Shown: piece by piece, positions 1 to 6,024 of the stretch
Layout: each line of letters opens with the position of its first letter
Numbering within the stretch: position 1 is the stretch's first letter
Source: Candidatus Kerfeldbacteria bacterium
GTDB taxonomy: Bacteria > Patescibacteriota > Patescibacteriia > UBA9570
Assembly (NCBI GenBank): GCA_016207285.1
Contig: JACQPW010000068.1
Coordinates: 1 to 29,371 of the forward strand
Length of the DNA: 29,371 nucleotides
Direction of reading: 5' to 3'
The notes under the pieces: model-generated
What the model was told of the DNA's origin: nothing
Databases searched by the model: none
The model's input: the letters and a program-made list of their open reading frames with translations, nothing else
Translations under genes and position numbers: made by a program

Positions 1-71
1 ACATAGCTGGACTCGAACCAGCGACCTCTACAGTGTGAATGTAGCGCTCTAACCAACTGAGCTATATGTCC
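1..71 (-). tRNA. tRNA-Val (anticodon CAC), 3' end cut by the window
   Basis: On the minus strand the cloverleaf starts at 71 with acceptor GGACATA, followed by TA, the D-arm GCTC/GAGC, anticodon stem CTACA/TGTAG with loop TTCACAC (anticodon CAC, reads GUG), and T-arm GCTGG/CCAGC with loop TTCGAGT. Only five bases (TATGT) of the 3' acceptor strand lie inside the window, so the last two acceptor bases, the discriminator and any CCA are missing. Confidence 0.93.
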
Positions 72-84
72 AATGAGCGCATCG

Positions 85-113
85 AATATAGCACACACTG
101 GCGCTATTGCCAA
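85..113 (-). promoter_or_regulatory. Promoter for tRNA-Val
   Basis: On the minus strand, -35 TTGGCA (113-108), a 17-bp spacer and an extended -10 TGcTATATT (hexamer 90-85). Predicted start is near 78, about 7 nt before the mature tRNA. The -35 lies within the last codons of the upstream cupin gene. Confidence 0.65.
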
Positions 114-460
114 TGGATATCCCGATCTGGGATTTCGTTCGTTTTAAACACTAAAATCGTTAGATCCTTGCGGCCGGTGTTTACAAACCCATGACGATCT
201 TTCGGTTGACATAAAATAATATCATTAGCCTTCAGCCGATAGGATTTTCCATTCATTAACAATTTGCCGCTACCACTATGAATATAGAAAATCTCGTAGG
301 CTTTACGATGATAATGTGGGGCAATGCGCGCACCTGGTCTAAAACGCACAATTTGGAAACGTGCACCGCGTTGACCTAAGGTGTCAGCCTCATAGACGAC
401 ATTTTTTACATAGGTAAAACGGTTTTTCCAAACTAATTTGTTTAACGCCGTACGACGCAT
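104..460 (-). CDS. Single-domain cupin protein
   Basis: A 118-residue small beta-barrel protein of the cupin_2 type. The first cupin motif is visible as PGARIAPHYH...E (His49, His51, Glu56), followed by the G-x-G turn near 63-65, and the second motif ends in DRHGFVN with His90. Together these give the usual three-His/one-Glu metal site. There is no signal peptide, so it is probably cytosolic. The substrate cannot be told from sequence; such stand-alone cupins include sugar isomerases, dioxygenases and ligand sensors. Its ATG follows the yjbQ stop by one base, so the two genes are almost certainly co-transcribed from the yjbQ promoter. No SD sequence is visible before the start, consistent with translational coupling. 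Confidence 0.85.
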   Translation of the reverse strand: MRRTALNKLVWKNRFTYVKNVVYEADTLGQRGARFQIVRFRPGARIAPHYHRKAYEIFYIHSGSGKLLMNGKSYRLKANDIILCQPKDRHGFVNTGRKDLTILVFKTNEIPDRDIHWQ

Positions 461-461
461 G

Positions 462-887
462 TTAAACTGCTGTAATCATATTGATAATCACATGTCGACC
501 CTCCGAACGCCCACCATCAAAATCAATAAAGAAAATGGATTGCCACTGACCCAGTGATAACTTTCCATCCACGATTGGCACACTTTCACTGGCTCCGTAC
601 ATGAAGCTGGCTAGATGCGCGCGAGCATTTTTTCGCACATCAATGTCATTATGATCATAATGGACATTATTAGGAATAGCTCGATCTATATTGTGTTTGA
701 AATCATTTAACAAGGCCGGGTCGTTCTCGTTGATCCGAATAGCACTAGTCGTATGGGGCGAAAACACCTGGACTAGTCCCGATTGAATACCCTGCTGTTG
801 AACGGCAGTTGCTACTCTAGACGTGATATCGATAATATCACAACCCGGCTTAGGATGGAGGTGAATGTCGACAGTAGTTGCGGTCAT
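462..887 (-). CDS. yjbQ: YjbQ family protein (UPF0047, secondary thiamine-phosphate synthase)
   Basis: A protein of 141 residues from the chosen start, the usual length for the family. Recognisable family segments are HTTSAIRINENDPALLNDF, the HYDHND region and the C-terminal LGQWQSIFFIDFDGGR with the closing strand. E. coli YjbQ has weak thiamine-phosphate synthase activity and the true role is debated. An ATG at 902 also opens the frame, but it would sit upstream of the -10 box (899-894); the ATG at 887 lies exactly at the predicted transcription start, so I use it. The gene is first in a two-gene unit with the cupin and is divergent from a TrmB-like regulator, sharing a palindrome with it, so this unit is the natural candidate target of that regulator. 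Confidence 0.88.
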   Translation of the reverse strand: MTATTVDIHLHPKPGCDIIDITSRVATAVQQQGIQSGLVQVFSPHTTSAIRINENDPALLNDFKHNIDRAIPNNVHYDHNDIDVRKNARAHLASFMYGASESVPIVDGKLSLGQWQSIFFIDFDGGRSEGRHVIINMITAV

Positions 888-893
888 CACTGG

Positions 894-922
894 AGTGTAC
901 ACCCTATTTAAATATTGTCAAC
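894..922 (-). promoter_or_regulatory. Promoter of yjbQ-cupin, predicted leaderless
   Basis: On the minus strand, -35 TTGACA (922-917), a 16-bp spacer and -10 TACACT (899-894). Six bases then separate the -10 from ATG 887, which places +1 on the A of the start codon. The -35 overlaps the left arm of the palindrome at 913-939. Confidence 0.65.
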
Positions 923-939
923 ACTTTATGGTGACAATA
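913..939. promoter_or_regulatory. Inverted repeat, putative operator between divergent genes
   Basis: TATTGTCA (913-920) and TGACAATA (932-939) form a perfect 8-bp inverted repeat with an 11-bp spacer. The left arm covers the -35 of yjbQ and the right arm covers the -35 of the regulator gene, so a dimer bound here would block both promoters. The obvious candidate ligand is the adjacent TrmB-like protein (inference). Confidence 0.6.
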
Positions 940-959
940 ATATATAACTATGCTATACT
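931..959 (+). promoter_or_regulatory. Promoter of the TrmB-like gene, predicted leaderless
   Basis: -35 GTGACA (931-936), a 17-bp spacer and an extended -10 TGcTATACT (hexamer 954-959). The +1 position falls on 966, the A of an ATG. Confidence 0.68.
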
Positions 960-965
960 GTGGGT

Positions 966-1733
966 ATGGATATCAAGCATGGTCTAGAAAAACTAGGATT
1001 AAATAAGAATGAAACCAACGTCTACTTAGCCCTATTACATATCGGCTTAACCTCGGCTGGAGCCATTATTAAAAAGACAAAACTCCATCGCGTGCTGGTC
1101 TATGCTGCGCTCGACCACTTAATTGACCTGCGCTTGGCCAGCTTTGTGTACCGGAATAACCGCAAACATTTTCAAGCGTCTGATCCCTCTGCCCTATTGG
1201 ATCAAGTAAATATCCAAGTACACATTGCCCAAGCGATTGTCCCTGAATTAAAGCATTTGCAAAAACAAGCCAGTGAAAATCTGGAAGTGAAGATCTTATA
1301 TGGTCACAATGGCTTCACAACTAACCTGGAACAACTGGTCAAAATTGCTGCTAAGCGAGATAAAGCCTTACGCATTGTTGGTGGCGCACAAGCGGATTAT
1401 TTTTATGATGCAATTGGAGATTGGTATGAAGATTATTTGGGATTATTGAAAAAATATAGAGTGCAAAAACTGCAGATCTCTCCTGACACTAACTCAAAGG
1501 CTTTTAAGGAAAAGTTTGCCCGCGAGAAAAATACCCAACTCAAAACGCTCAAACACGGCTTGGGTAGTCCTACCTTAACCCGCATCACTCCCGAAATGGT
1601 TTCAATCGAAATTTATACGAAAGAAATCGTCATTATCCAAATTTATAATGAAGCCGTGGCGCAAGGCTATTTGGATTATTTCGACTTGTTGTGGCGACAG
1701 GCTAAACGTTATCGCCCAAAGGTCAGCCAATAG
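966..1733 (+). CDS. TrmB-like winged-helix transcriptional regulator
   Basis: A 255-residue protein. The N-terminal 70 residues are a winged helix of the TrmB type (GLEKLGLNKNETNVYLALL, then the A-I-I-K-K-T recognition-helix region and the wing ending in YRNNRKHFQASDP). A short coiled-coil-like linker follows (about 80-100), then an alpha/beta C-terminal domain of unknown ligand specificity. Archaeal TrmB binds sugars; the many bacterial CPR relatives are uncharacterised. A GTG at 960 is in frame, but ATG 966 coincides with the predicted transcription start and is preferred. The gene is divergent from yjbQ-cupin across an 8-bp inverted repeat, suggesting autoregulation plus control of that unit. 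Its 3' end overlaps the convergent AlkD-like gene by 25 bp. Confidence 0.82.
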   Translation: MDIKHGLEKLGLNKNETNVYLALLHIGLTSAGAIIKKTKLHRVLVYAALDHLIDLRLASFVYRNNRKHFQASDPSALLDQVNIQVHIAQAIVPELKHLQKQASENLEVKILYGHNGFTTNLEQLVKIAAKRDKALRIVGGAQADYFYDAIGDWYEDYLGLLKKYRVQKLQISPDTNSKAFKEKFAREKNTQLKTLKHGLGSPTLTRITPEMVSIEIYTKEIVIIQIYNEAVAQGYLDYFDLLWRQAKRYRPKVSQ

Positions 1734-2404
1734 CGCCGTTCATTGGGCGACAAATGCTCAATGGCATACCGCAACGCCGTTCGAGGCATCGTGGCAGCAT
1801 GAGATCTAAGGAATGCAATGAGATCTGCTTTTGAACACCGCTCGCCGACTTCTCGTAACATCCAACCAACTGCTTTGTGCATTAAATCCTCCTTATCCTT
1901 TAATAACAATGTAGCAATGGTCAAAGCCGGTTTCGGATTCCCCTGTTTGATTCCAGTATACGTGGCAATCATCGCAATCCGCCGATCCCAGATCAGTTTG
2001 GATTTGGCTAACTTTTTTAGTATCGCGAGCGGTTGATTGCCAACAATTTGAGCAGCTGAAGAATCTACAATGTCCCAATTGTTAATCGCTGAGGTACGCT
2101 GAAGATAAAAGCTAGTTAACTTTTTCTGTTCAGCTGATGTTGATTTCTGAAAACGCTGAACCAGAATGAATACGCCAGTGAGACGGTCTTCGTGCCAGGG
2201 AGATTTCAAGAGTTTATCGATTTCGAATACCGGTAAATCTTTGTATTGTTTCGCAACCTGATGTTGTTCCGGCACCGTGACACCGCGAAACTGGTCACCG
2301 TACCCATATTGACCTTTGCCAGTTTTAAAAAACCAGGCGGATGCTTTGGCTTTTTTCGCCGAACCGCGTTTTTTGAGAGCTTGTTGGACTTGCATAGCGG
2401 TCAT
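1709..2404 (-). CDS. AlkD-like DNA alkylation repair protein
   Basis: A 231-residue all-helical HEAT-repeat-like protein. The segment INNWDIVDSSA is the signature of the DNA_alkylation (AlkD/AlkC) family and contains the conserved Trp and Asp of the glycosylase site. The later WDRRIAMIATY and AVGWMLREVGE helices also fit the family. AlkD removes cationic N3- and N7-alkylpurines without base flipping. ATG 2404 (MTAMQVQQ) is preferred to the upstream in-frame ATG at 2449, because family members begin near here and TATGCT lies 7 nt upstream. The gene follows the methyltransferase-like gene by 47 bp on the same strand and is convergent with the TrmB-like gene. Confidence 0.85.
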   Translation of the reverse strand: MTAMQVQQALKKRGSAKKAKASAWFFKTGKGQYGYGDQFRGVTVPEQHQVAKQYKDLPVFEIDKLLKSPWHEDRLTGVFILVQRFQKSTSAEQKKLTSFYLQRTSAINNWDIVDSSAAQIVGNQPLAILKKLAKSKLIWDRRIAMIATYTGIKQGNPKPALTIATLLLKDKEDLMHKAVGWMLREVGERCSKADLIAFLRSHAATMPRTALRYAIEHLSPNERRYWLTFGR

Positions 2405-2451
2405 GAATATCAGCATACCAAAAAACCTATCCGGTTCATAGTTAAGCAAAA

Positions 2452-4320
2452 CTAGCTTTTCCTAGTCACCACAAGCGCAGCTGCGCAGTCGGCATCTGAA
2501 AATTCCATGGTATCAACCAGCTCTTCTCCATCATTGTCGGACAGAGATTTCTTAAAATAATAATCGACCTTTCCAGCTACTCGTAACTCTTCCAACGCCT
2601 TTTGCAAATCAGTGCCAGGAAAAATGTATCCATCCCCATGAGTTTCAAAACGTTGCGCACGATATGCTTGATAATTAATCGGTCCCACAATATATTTTCC
2701 GCCTGGTTTTAACAAACACACTGTCTGTTTTATGTCTCGTAAAAATTCAGCTTGGTCATAGTTAGCCCATACATGGGTACTCACGGAATACAAGGCGATA
2801 ATTCGATCTTGACTCGCTGCATCAAGTTCAACCTGCTGTGGAAAATACCCATGAAGCACAACCGCCTTTTCAGTCCGTTTAGTGAACAAATAACTACGGA
2901 TAGCCGCTTGTTCTAAAGTACCAAGGTATATTTGTAAGGTATCTGGATCAAACGGAATTCCAAGAGTGGCTATCCGTTGGCGCTCTGCTTCAGTGGTAGG
3001 ATTAATTTTTTCAAAATATGTTTTAATGCGTTCTACTGTACCCACTCCTTCAGCGAGATAATTATTCGCTCGGAAGTTTAGTGGTAAACCAGGCTGAGCA
3101 ATGCCAAACGGGGAGTCAGACATCATGCCTGTGCTACGCGCATCGGTCAATTCAGAACTATAGGGTATTGTATTACTATCATATTCGGGAAGGGCTCTCA
3201 AAGTAGTGAGCATATGCTCATATATACCCTGTAGCTGATTGTAGCAGCGTTGCAAACGTTCTGGTATTGGGCGTCCGACCATTGTGCTCAATTCTTTTTT
3301 CCACCAATCTACCTGTCTGCGATAATCATCAAATTGATTATTAGCACTGACTGCTGCCGGTATACTTTCAAAAAAATGATCCCATGCTTGAAAATAGTCA
3401 GACCAACTTTTTTCATCAAAGCGAATGGATCTTTCTTTCCATTCAAACAGTAATCTCATACGCTCTTGCGCCTCTGCTTCACCCTCACAAACTTTTGCAT
3501 AATCTTGAGTGGACCAGGAGCCTCTGTGTAATGCTCGATATTCTCTTTTGAGTTCCTTGAGCTTCATATCAATAGCTTCTGATACGGTGCCACCAGTTTC
3601 CATGATAGTGGTCATAGCATCTACACATTTATCTATAAATGCTTCGTATGGATTACCAAAACCGTGTCCCCATCCACTGTAGAGCATTTCTAATGACCGC
3701 TCATTTCCTGCATGTAAGGTACGAAACCAACTACTTACCTCTTGGTGTAGGTTAGTGGAACCTTTCCATCTCTCAAATGGCGGTAAGATCTCATCAATGT
3801 ATTCGTAATCAACAATAGTTGCTCGATGACGATCGCAGAGTTGGTATGGATCGCCCACCACGGTCACGTCTGCATTTTGCGGCCAGATTTCTTCATACGG
3901 TAAAGCAAATTCAAATGCATAGGTACCCATGGATCGTGCTGTAACTGATTTATAGGTACGATCAAGCTTTTGACTAATTTCAAAATCTTTTTCAGGCGGC
4001 AGTGGTCGTTGCTCAAGTGTCTTGCCATTTAGAGAACAAATAAAATCAACAACGCGATTCGCTGTATTATAAGAACGATAAATCCAGCCGCTGACTGTTT
4101 CACTATCTTCGCCCCCACCTAAACGATCACCTAAAATTGGTATGCCGAAAACTTCTCTACCCATGCCACGAACAACGGGTCTGCTACTATCCACTTCCAC
4201 ATGCCACCCCCAACCACGGAAAGTGGATTCATGAGAATCAATTTTTGCGCGCAAGCTAGCATCGTCATCCTTCAGTGGAAAGAGTGCTTCAGATCGCTTT
4301 CTGTGTTGTCTGGAGTCCAT
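2452..4320 (-). CDS. Unknown 622-aa protein with a C-terminal methyltransferase-like domain
   Basis: The N-terminal ~430 residues are not recognised; they are soluble, rich in Trp, Arg and Glu, and lack a signal peptide. The last ~150 residues look like a class I SAM-dependent methyltransferase fold: a strand IIALYSVSTHVWANY, then helix and LLKPGGKYIVGPI, the typical motif after strand 4, and a C-terminal sheet. The glycine-rich SAM loop is not obvious, so activity is uncertain. The frame is open to 4395, but its first codons translate a tRNA-Pro fragment (4352-4396), so that start is artefactual. ATG 4320 has an extended -10-like TGaTAAATA just upstream and is preferred; ATG 4338 is the alternative. 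It lies directly downstream of the rearranged tRNA-Pro locus. Confidence 0.6.
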   Translation of the reverse strand: MDSRQHRKRSEALFPLKDDDASLRAKIDSHESTFRGWGWHVEVDSSRPVVRGMGREVFGIPILGDRLGGGEDSETVSGWIYRSYNTANRVVDFICSLNGKTLEQRPLPPEKDFEISQKLDRTYKSVTARSMGTYAFEFALPYEEIWPQNADVTVVGDPYQLCDRHRATIVDYEYIDEILPPFERWKGSTNLHQEVSSWFRTLHAGNERSLEMLYSGWGHGFGNPYEAFIDKCVDAMTTIMETGGTVSEAIDMKLKELKREYRALHRGSWSTQDYAKVCEGEAEAQERMRLLFEWKERSIRFDEKSWSDYFQAWDHFFESIPAAVSANNQFDDYRRQVDWWKKELSTMVGRPIPERLQRCYNQLQGIYEHMLTTLRALPEYDSNTIPYSSELTDARSTGMMSDSPFGIAQPGLPLNFRANNYLAEGVGTVERIKTYFEKINPTTEAERQRIATLGIPFDPDTLQIYLGTLEQAAIRSYLFTKRTEKAVVLHGYFPQQVELDAASQDRIIALYSVSTHVWANYDQAEFLRDIKQTVCLLKPGGKYIVGPINYQAYRAQRFETHGDGYIFPGTDLQKALEELRVAGKVDYYFKKSLSDNDGEELVDTMEFSDADCAAALVVTRKS

Positions 4321-4351
4321 GAGAGCAATATTTATCATTAAGCATTGTTTC

Positions 4352-4396
4352 TGTCGGGGTAGCCAGACTCGAACTGACGACCTCATGCACCCCATG
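4352..4396 (-). pseudogene. tRNA-Pro 3'-half fragment (copy A)
   Basis: These 45 bases are identical to 4465-4509, the 3' part of the intact tRNA-Pro: loop GGGG, the 3' anticodon strand, T-arm and acceptor. Upstream on the minus strand the 5' half is replaced by a palindrome (GGTCGCCTGAGGCGACC, plus-strand form) and then by unrelated sequence, so no cloverleaf can form. Confidence 0.85.
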
Positions 4397-4418
4397 GTCG
4401 CCTGAGGCGACCGCTACC
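4384..4418. repeat. 35-bp direct repeat, left copy
   Basis: Identical to 4804-4838 at an offset of exactly 420 bp. It contains part of the tRNA-Pro anticodon region followed by a perfect palindrome with a 7-bp stem (GGTCGCC/GGCGACC, loop TGA). The two copies bracket an intact tRNA-Pro and a GIY-YIG gene. Confidence 0.9.
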
Positions 4419-4466
4419 GACTCTACTTTGAACTGGGCAATAGGTATCATATTGATTTTTTAGTTG

Positions 4467-4539
4467 TCGGGGTAGCCAGACTCGAACTGACGACCTCATG
4501 CACCCCATGCATGCGCGCTACCAACTGCGCCATACCCCG
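4467..4539 (-). tRNA. tRNA-Pro (anticodon GGG), intact
   Basis: Acceptor CGGGGTA/TACCCCG, D-arm GCGC/GCGC, anticodon stem CATGC/GCATG with loop ATGGGGT (anticodon GGG, G37 as usual for tRNA-Pro), and T-arm closing GTCAG/CTGGC. The discriminator is A. CCA is not encoded; the gene continues CAA. It starts 7 bp after the stop codon of the GIY-YIG gene. Confidence 0.93.
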
Positions 4540-4546
4540 CTAGTTA

Positions 4547-4795
4547 TTACTTAACATTCTGATTGAGCCACTCCCTACCTTGGCCGCTCTTGAGAAACCG
4601 TTCTCTTTGCATTGCTTCTTTTCGCGTCTTGTATACCTCCGAGTATTCTAGACTATATGGCTTTTGATTTCTAGTGGCGGCAGTCAGGCCTGCATTGTGT
4701 TCAGTCAACCGCTTTTGCAGATCATTTGTTTGTCCAATATAGCGGTAGCCACTTTTTTGGCTTCTTAGGACGTAGACATAATACTGGTCTGTCAT
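4547..4795 (-). CDS. GIY-YIG nuclease superfamily protein (UPF0213 type)
   Basis: An 82-residue, single-domain protein of normal length for the UPF0213/YhbQ group. The GIY-equivalent strand is YYVYVLRS and the YIG strand is YRYIGQTNDLQKRL with the conserved Arg; the catalytic Glu-containing helix follows (TRKEAMQRERFLK), and the tail ends GREWLNQ. These proteins cut DNA weakly in vitro in the few cases tested and their role is unknown. The setting is unusual: the gene sits between a 5' tRNA-Pro fragment and an intact tRNA-Pro, inside a 420-bp segment bounded by 35-bp direct repeats. No promoter or SD is visible, so it is probably expressed by read-through from bcp. Confidence 0.85.
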   Translation of the reverse strand: MTDQYYVYVLRSQKSGYRYIGQTNDLQKRLTEHNAGLTAATRNQKPYSLEYSEVYKTRKEAMQRERFLKSGQGREWLNQNVK

Positions 4796-4803
4796 AAATC
4801 ATT

Positions 4804-4838
4804 CATGCACCCCATGGTCGCCTGAGGCGACCGCTACC
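4804..4838. repeat. 35-bp direct repeat, right copy
   Basis: Identical to 4384-4418. This copy is joined to the tRNA-Pro 5' half at 4832-4855. The repeats bound the segment that carries the intact tRNA-Pro and the GIY-YIG gene. Confidence 0.9.
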
Positions 4839-4855
4839 AACTGCGCCATACCCCG
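4804..4855 (-). pseudogene. tRNA-Pro 5'-half fragment (copy C) with palindrome
   Basis: The 24 bases at 4832-4855 are identical to the 5' end of the intact gene (4516-4539: acceptor and D-arm). Where the 5' anticodon strand should be (7 bases in the intact gene), 16 bases of palindrome are present; the GGGG loop and GCATG strand follow, and then the fragment stops. It abuts the TAA of bcp with no spacer. Confidence 0.85.
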
Positions 4856-5320
4856 TTATTGCAATGCCTGTATATCCGCTAACACCTGCGCTGCGTGTTC
4901 GGCCGGTTTAACGTGCTCGTAGATTTTAGCAACTTTTCCAGCGGGGTCAATAAGGAAAGAAGTGCGCTGAATACCCAAGAAATTGCGACCCATGAATTTC
5001 TTCTCACCCCAGATACCATAGGCCTGACAAACGGTTTTGTCTTCGTCGGCTAATAACGTAAAGGGTAAACCATATTTAGCCACAAATTTAGCATGACTTT
5101 TGACGGAATCGGCACTAATTCCCACCACTACTGCCTTACTGTCTGTAAACTTTGGCAAATTGTCACGCAAACTACACGCTTCAGTCGTGCAACCAGGTGT
5201 GTCGTCTTTGGGATAAAAATAGAGCAGTACCCACTGCCCAGCCCAATCCGCTAATGATCGTTGTGTCCCGGTATGATCCGGTAATGTAAAGGCTGGAGCA
5301 ACTTGACTAATAGTTATCAT
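4856..5320 (-). CDS. bcp: Thiol peroxidase, BCP/PrxQ type
   Basis: A 154-residue peroxiredoxin that reduces H2O2 and organic hydroperoxides with electrons from thioredoxin. The motif PKDDTPGCTTEAC carries the peroxidatic Cys44 and the resolving Cys49 five residues later, the classic BCP arrangement. The downstream segments TSFLIDPAGKVAKIYEHVKP and the length also match. It is cytosolic with no signal peptide. The start ATG lies inside the end of the preceding gene (14-bp overlap), so it is translationally coupled to the 114-aa acidic protein. Its stop codon touches the tRNA-Pro fragment, so the tRNA locus was probably once its transcriptional neighbour. Confidence 0.95.
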   Translation of the reverse strand: MITISQVAPAFTLPDHTGTQRSLADWAGQWVLLYFYPKDDTPGCTTEACSLRDNLPKFTDSKAVVVGISADSVKSHAKFVAKYGLPFTLLADEDKTVCQAYGIWGEKKFMGRNFLGIQRTSFLIDPAGKVAKIYEHVKPAEHAAQVLADIQALQ

Positions 5321-5651
5321 CCGCGTCTTTAGCAGCTTCCGTTACGACATCCGCATTTTGGAATAACACCCGCTCTTGTTCAAACAGCTTATTTAAGCCA
5401 GCCACATCTTTGTCGGCCAACATTTTCTTTTGCATTTTGACACCAGCAATCACGGCCTGGATCTTTTGGGGATGATCTAAAAAGTAGTCCATGGCGACCT
5501 CACGCTTATCATCAGGAATAATATCTAGTACCTTGAAAAAAATATCCTGATCACGCCGCGTCAAACCGTCAAAGGGGTCAGTAGCCGCAAAGGCATCGGC
5601 TTCCACTGCGCTGTCATCTAACCATTCATCATCAAATAATTGATCCCCCAT
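5307..5651 (-). CDS. Acidic 114-aa hypothetical protein
   Basis: Not recognised. It is strongly acidic at both ends (many Asp/Glu in the first 28 residues and an AAKDADDNY tail), with a helical middle (DQDIFFKVLDIIPDDKREVAMDYFLDHPQKIQAVIAGVK, given here only as a region at about 34-72). There is no membrane segment and no cysteine. AGGA lies 5 nt before the ATG, a weak SD. It overlaps bcp by 14 bp and follows the 76-aa gene by 20 bp, so the three probably form one operon. Small acidic proteins of this kind are common uncharacterised CPR genes. Confidence 0.7.
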   Translation of the reverse strand: MGDQLFDDEWLDDSAVEADAFAATDPFDGLTRRDQDIFFKVLDIIPDDKREVAMDYFLDHPQKIQAVIAGVKMQKKMLADKDVAGLNKLFEQERVLFQNADVVTEAAKDADDNY

Positions 5652-5671
5652 ACTATCCTACGTAGTCTTCA

Positions 5672-5902
5672 TTAAGCAGCTAAACGTTCTTGCTGACGAG
5701 TTGTCCAAGCAGTTTCAACATCATCTTCTGTGGTCAAATCATCATCAAAACCAGCTAACTGAACAGCGCCCTCTAATACTTTCGGGAGATTGTCCGATAA
5801 CACCAAGGCTTCGGCTCGCTCCCTAGCTTTGGTAACGCGATCCGGGAATGAGATGACCTCTGCCCGGGACGCTTCTACTGCTCGTTCTGGTTGTTTTTTC
5901 AT
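5672..5902 (-). CDS. 76-aa hypothetical protein, first gene of the bcp unit
   Basis: Not recognised. A small soluble, charged protein with a basic N-terminus (MKKQPERAVEASRAE) and an acidic stretch (DDDLTTEDDVE) before a Trp-Thr-Thr-Arg tail. A TTGACA (minus strand, 5958-5953) lies about 50 bp upstream of the ATG; the -10 is unclear (TAAGTA at 17-bp spacing, or TATTAA nearer the start). The upstream stretch contains two near-identical TAAGTAnTA motifs that could be a regulator site. It is divergent from the large Asp-box protein. Confidence 0.62.
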   Translation of the reverse strand: MKKQPERAVEASRAEVISFPDRVTKARERAEALVLSDNLPKVLEGAVQLAGFDDDLTTEDDVETAWTTRQQERLAA

Positions 5903-5985
5903 GCAATTGAATTTAATACTTACTGATAGTACTTATCATGAATTCCGGATTTTGTCAAGCGTACTGCCGTACTATACCACCCTTG

Positions 5986-5994
5986 TGCTATACT
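5986..5994 (+). promoter_or_regulatory. Extended -10 element of the Asp-box protein gene
   Basis: TGcTATACT with no clear -35. Predicted start is near 6001, giving a leader of about 24 nt (A-rich, no SD) before ATG 6025. The same extended -10 string precedes the TrmB-like, YjdF-like and micro-ORF genes. Confidence 0.55.
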
Positions 5995-6024
5995 GTACAG
6001 ATACAATCCATAATAAAAACCGAT

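Noticed and set aside
4396..4411. Loop CCTCAGG in the tRNA fragments read as a UCA anticodon (UGA suppressor)
   Set aside because: Position 33 would be C instead of U, the D-stem is broken, and the halves are separated by 420 bp. UGA also ends several genes here (for example znuC and the ABC exporter ATPase), so it is a stop.
4352..4855. Three functional tRNA-Pro genes
   Set aside because: Only 4467-4539 folds completely; the other two are half genes.
5938..6024. Upstream ATG of the Asp-box protein gene
   Set aside because: It precedes the -10 element and would put 29 residues before a clear signal peptide; ATG 6025 is the better start.
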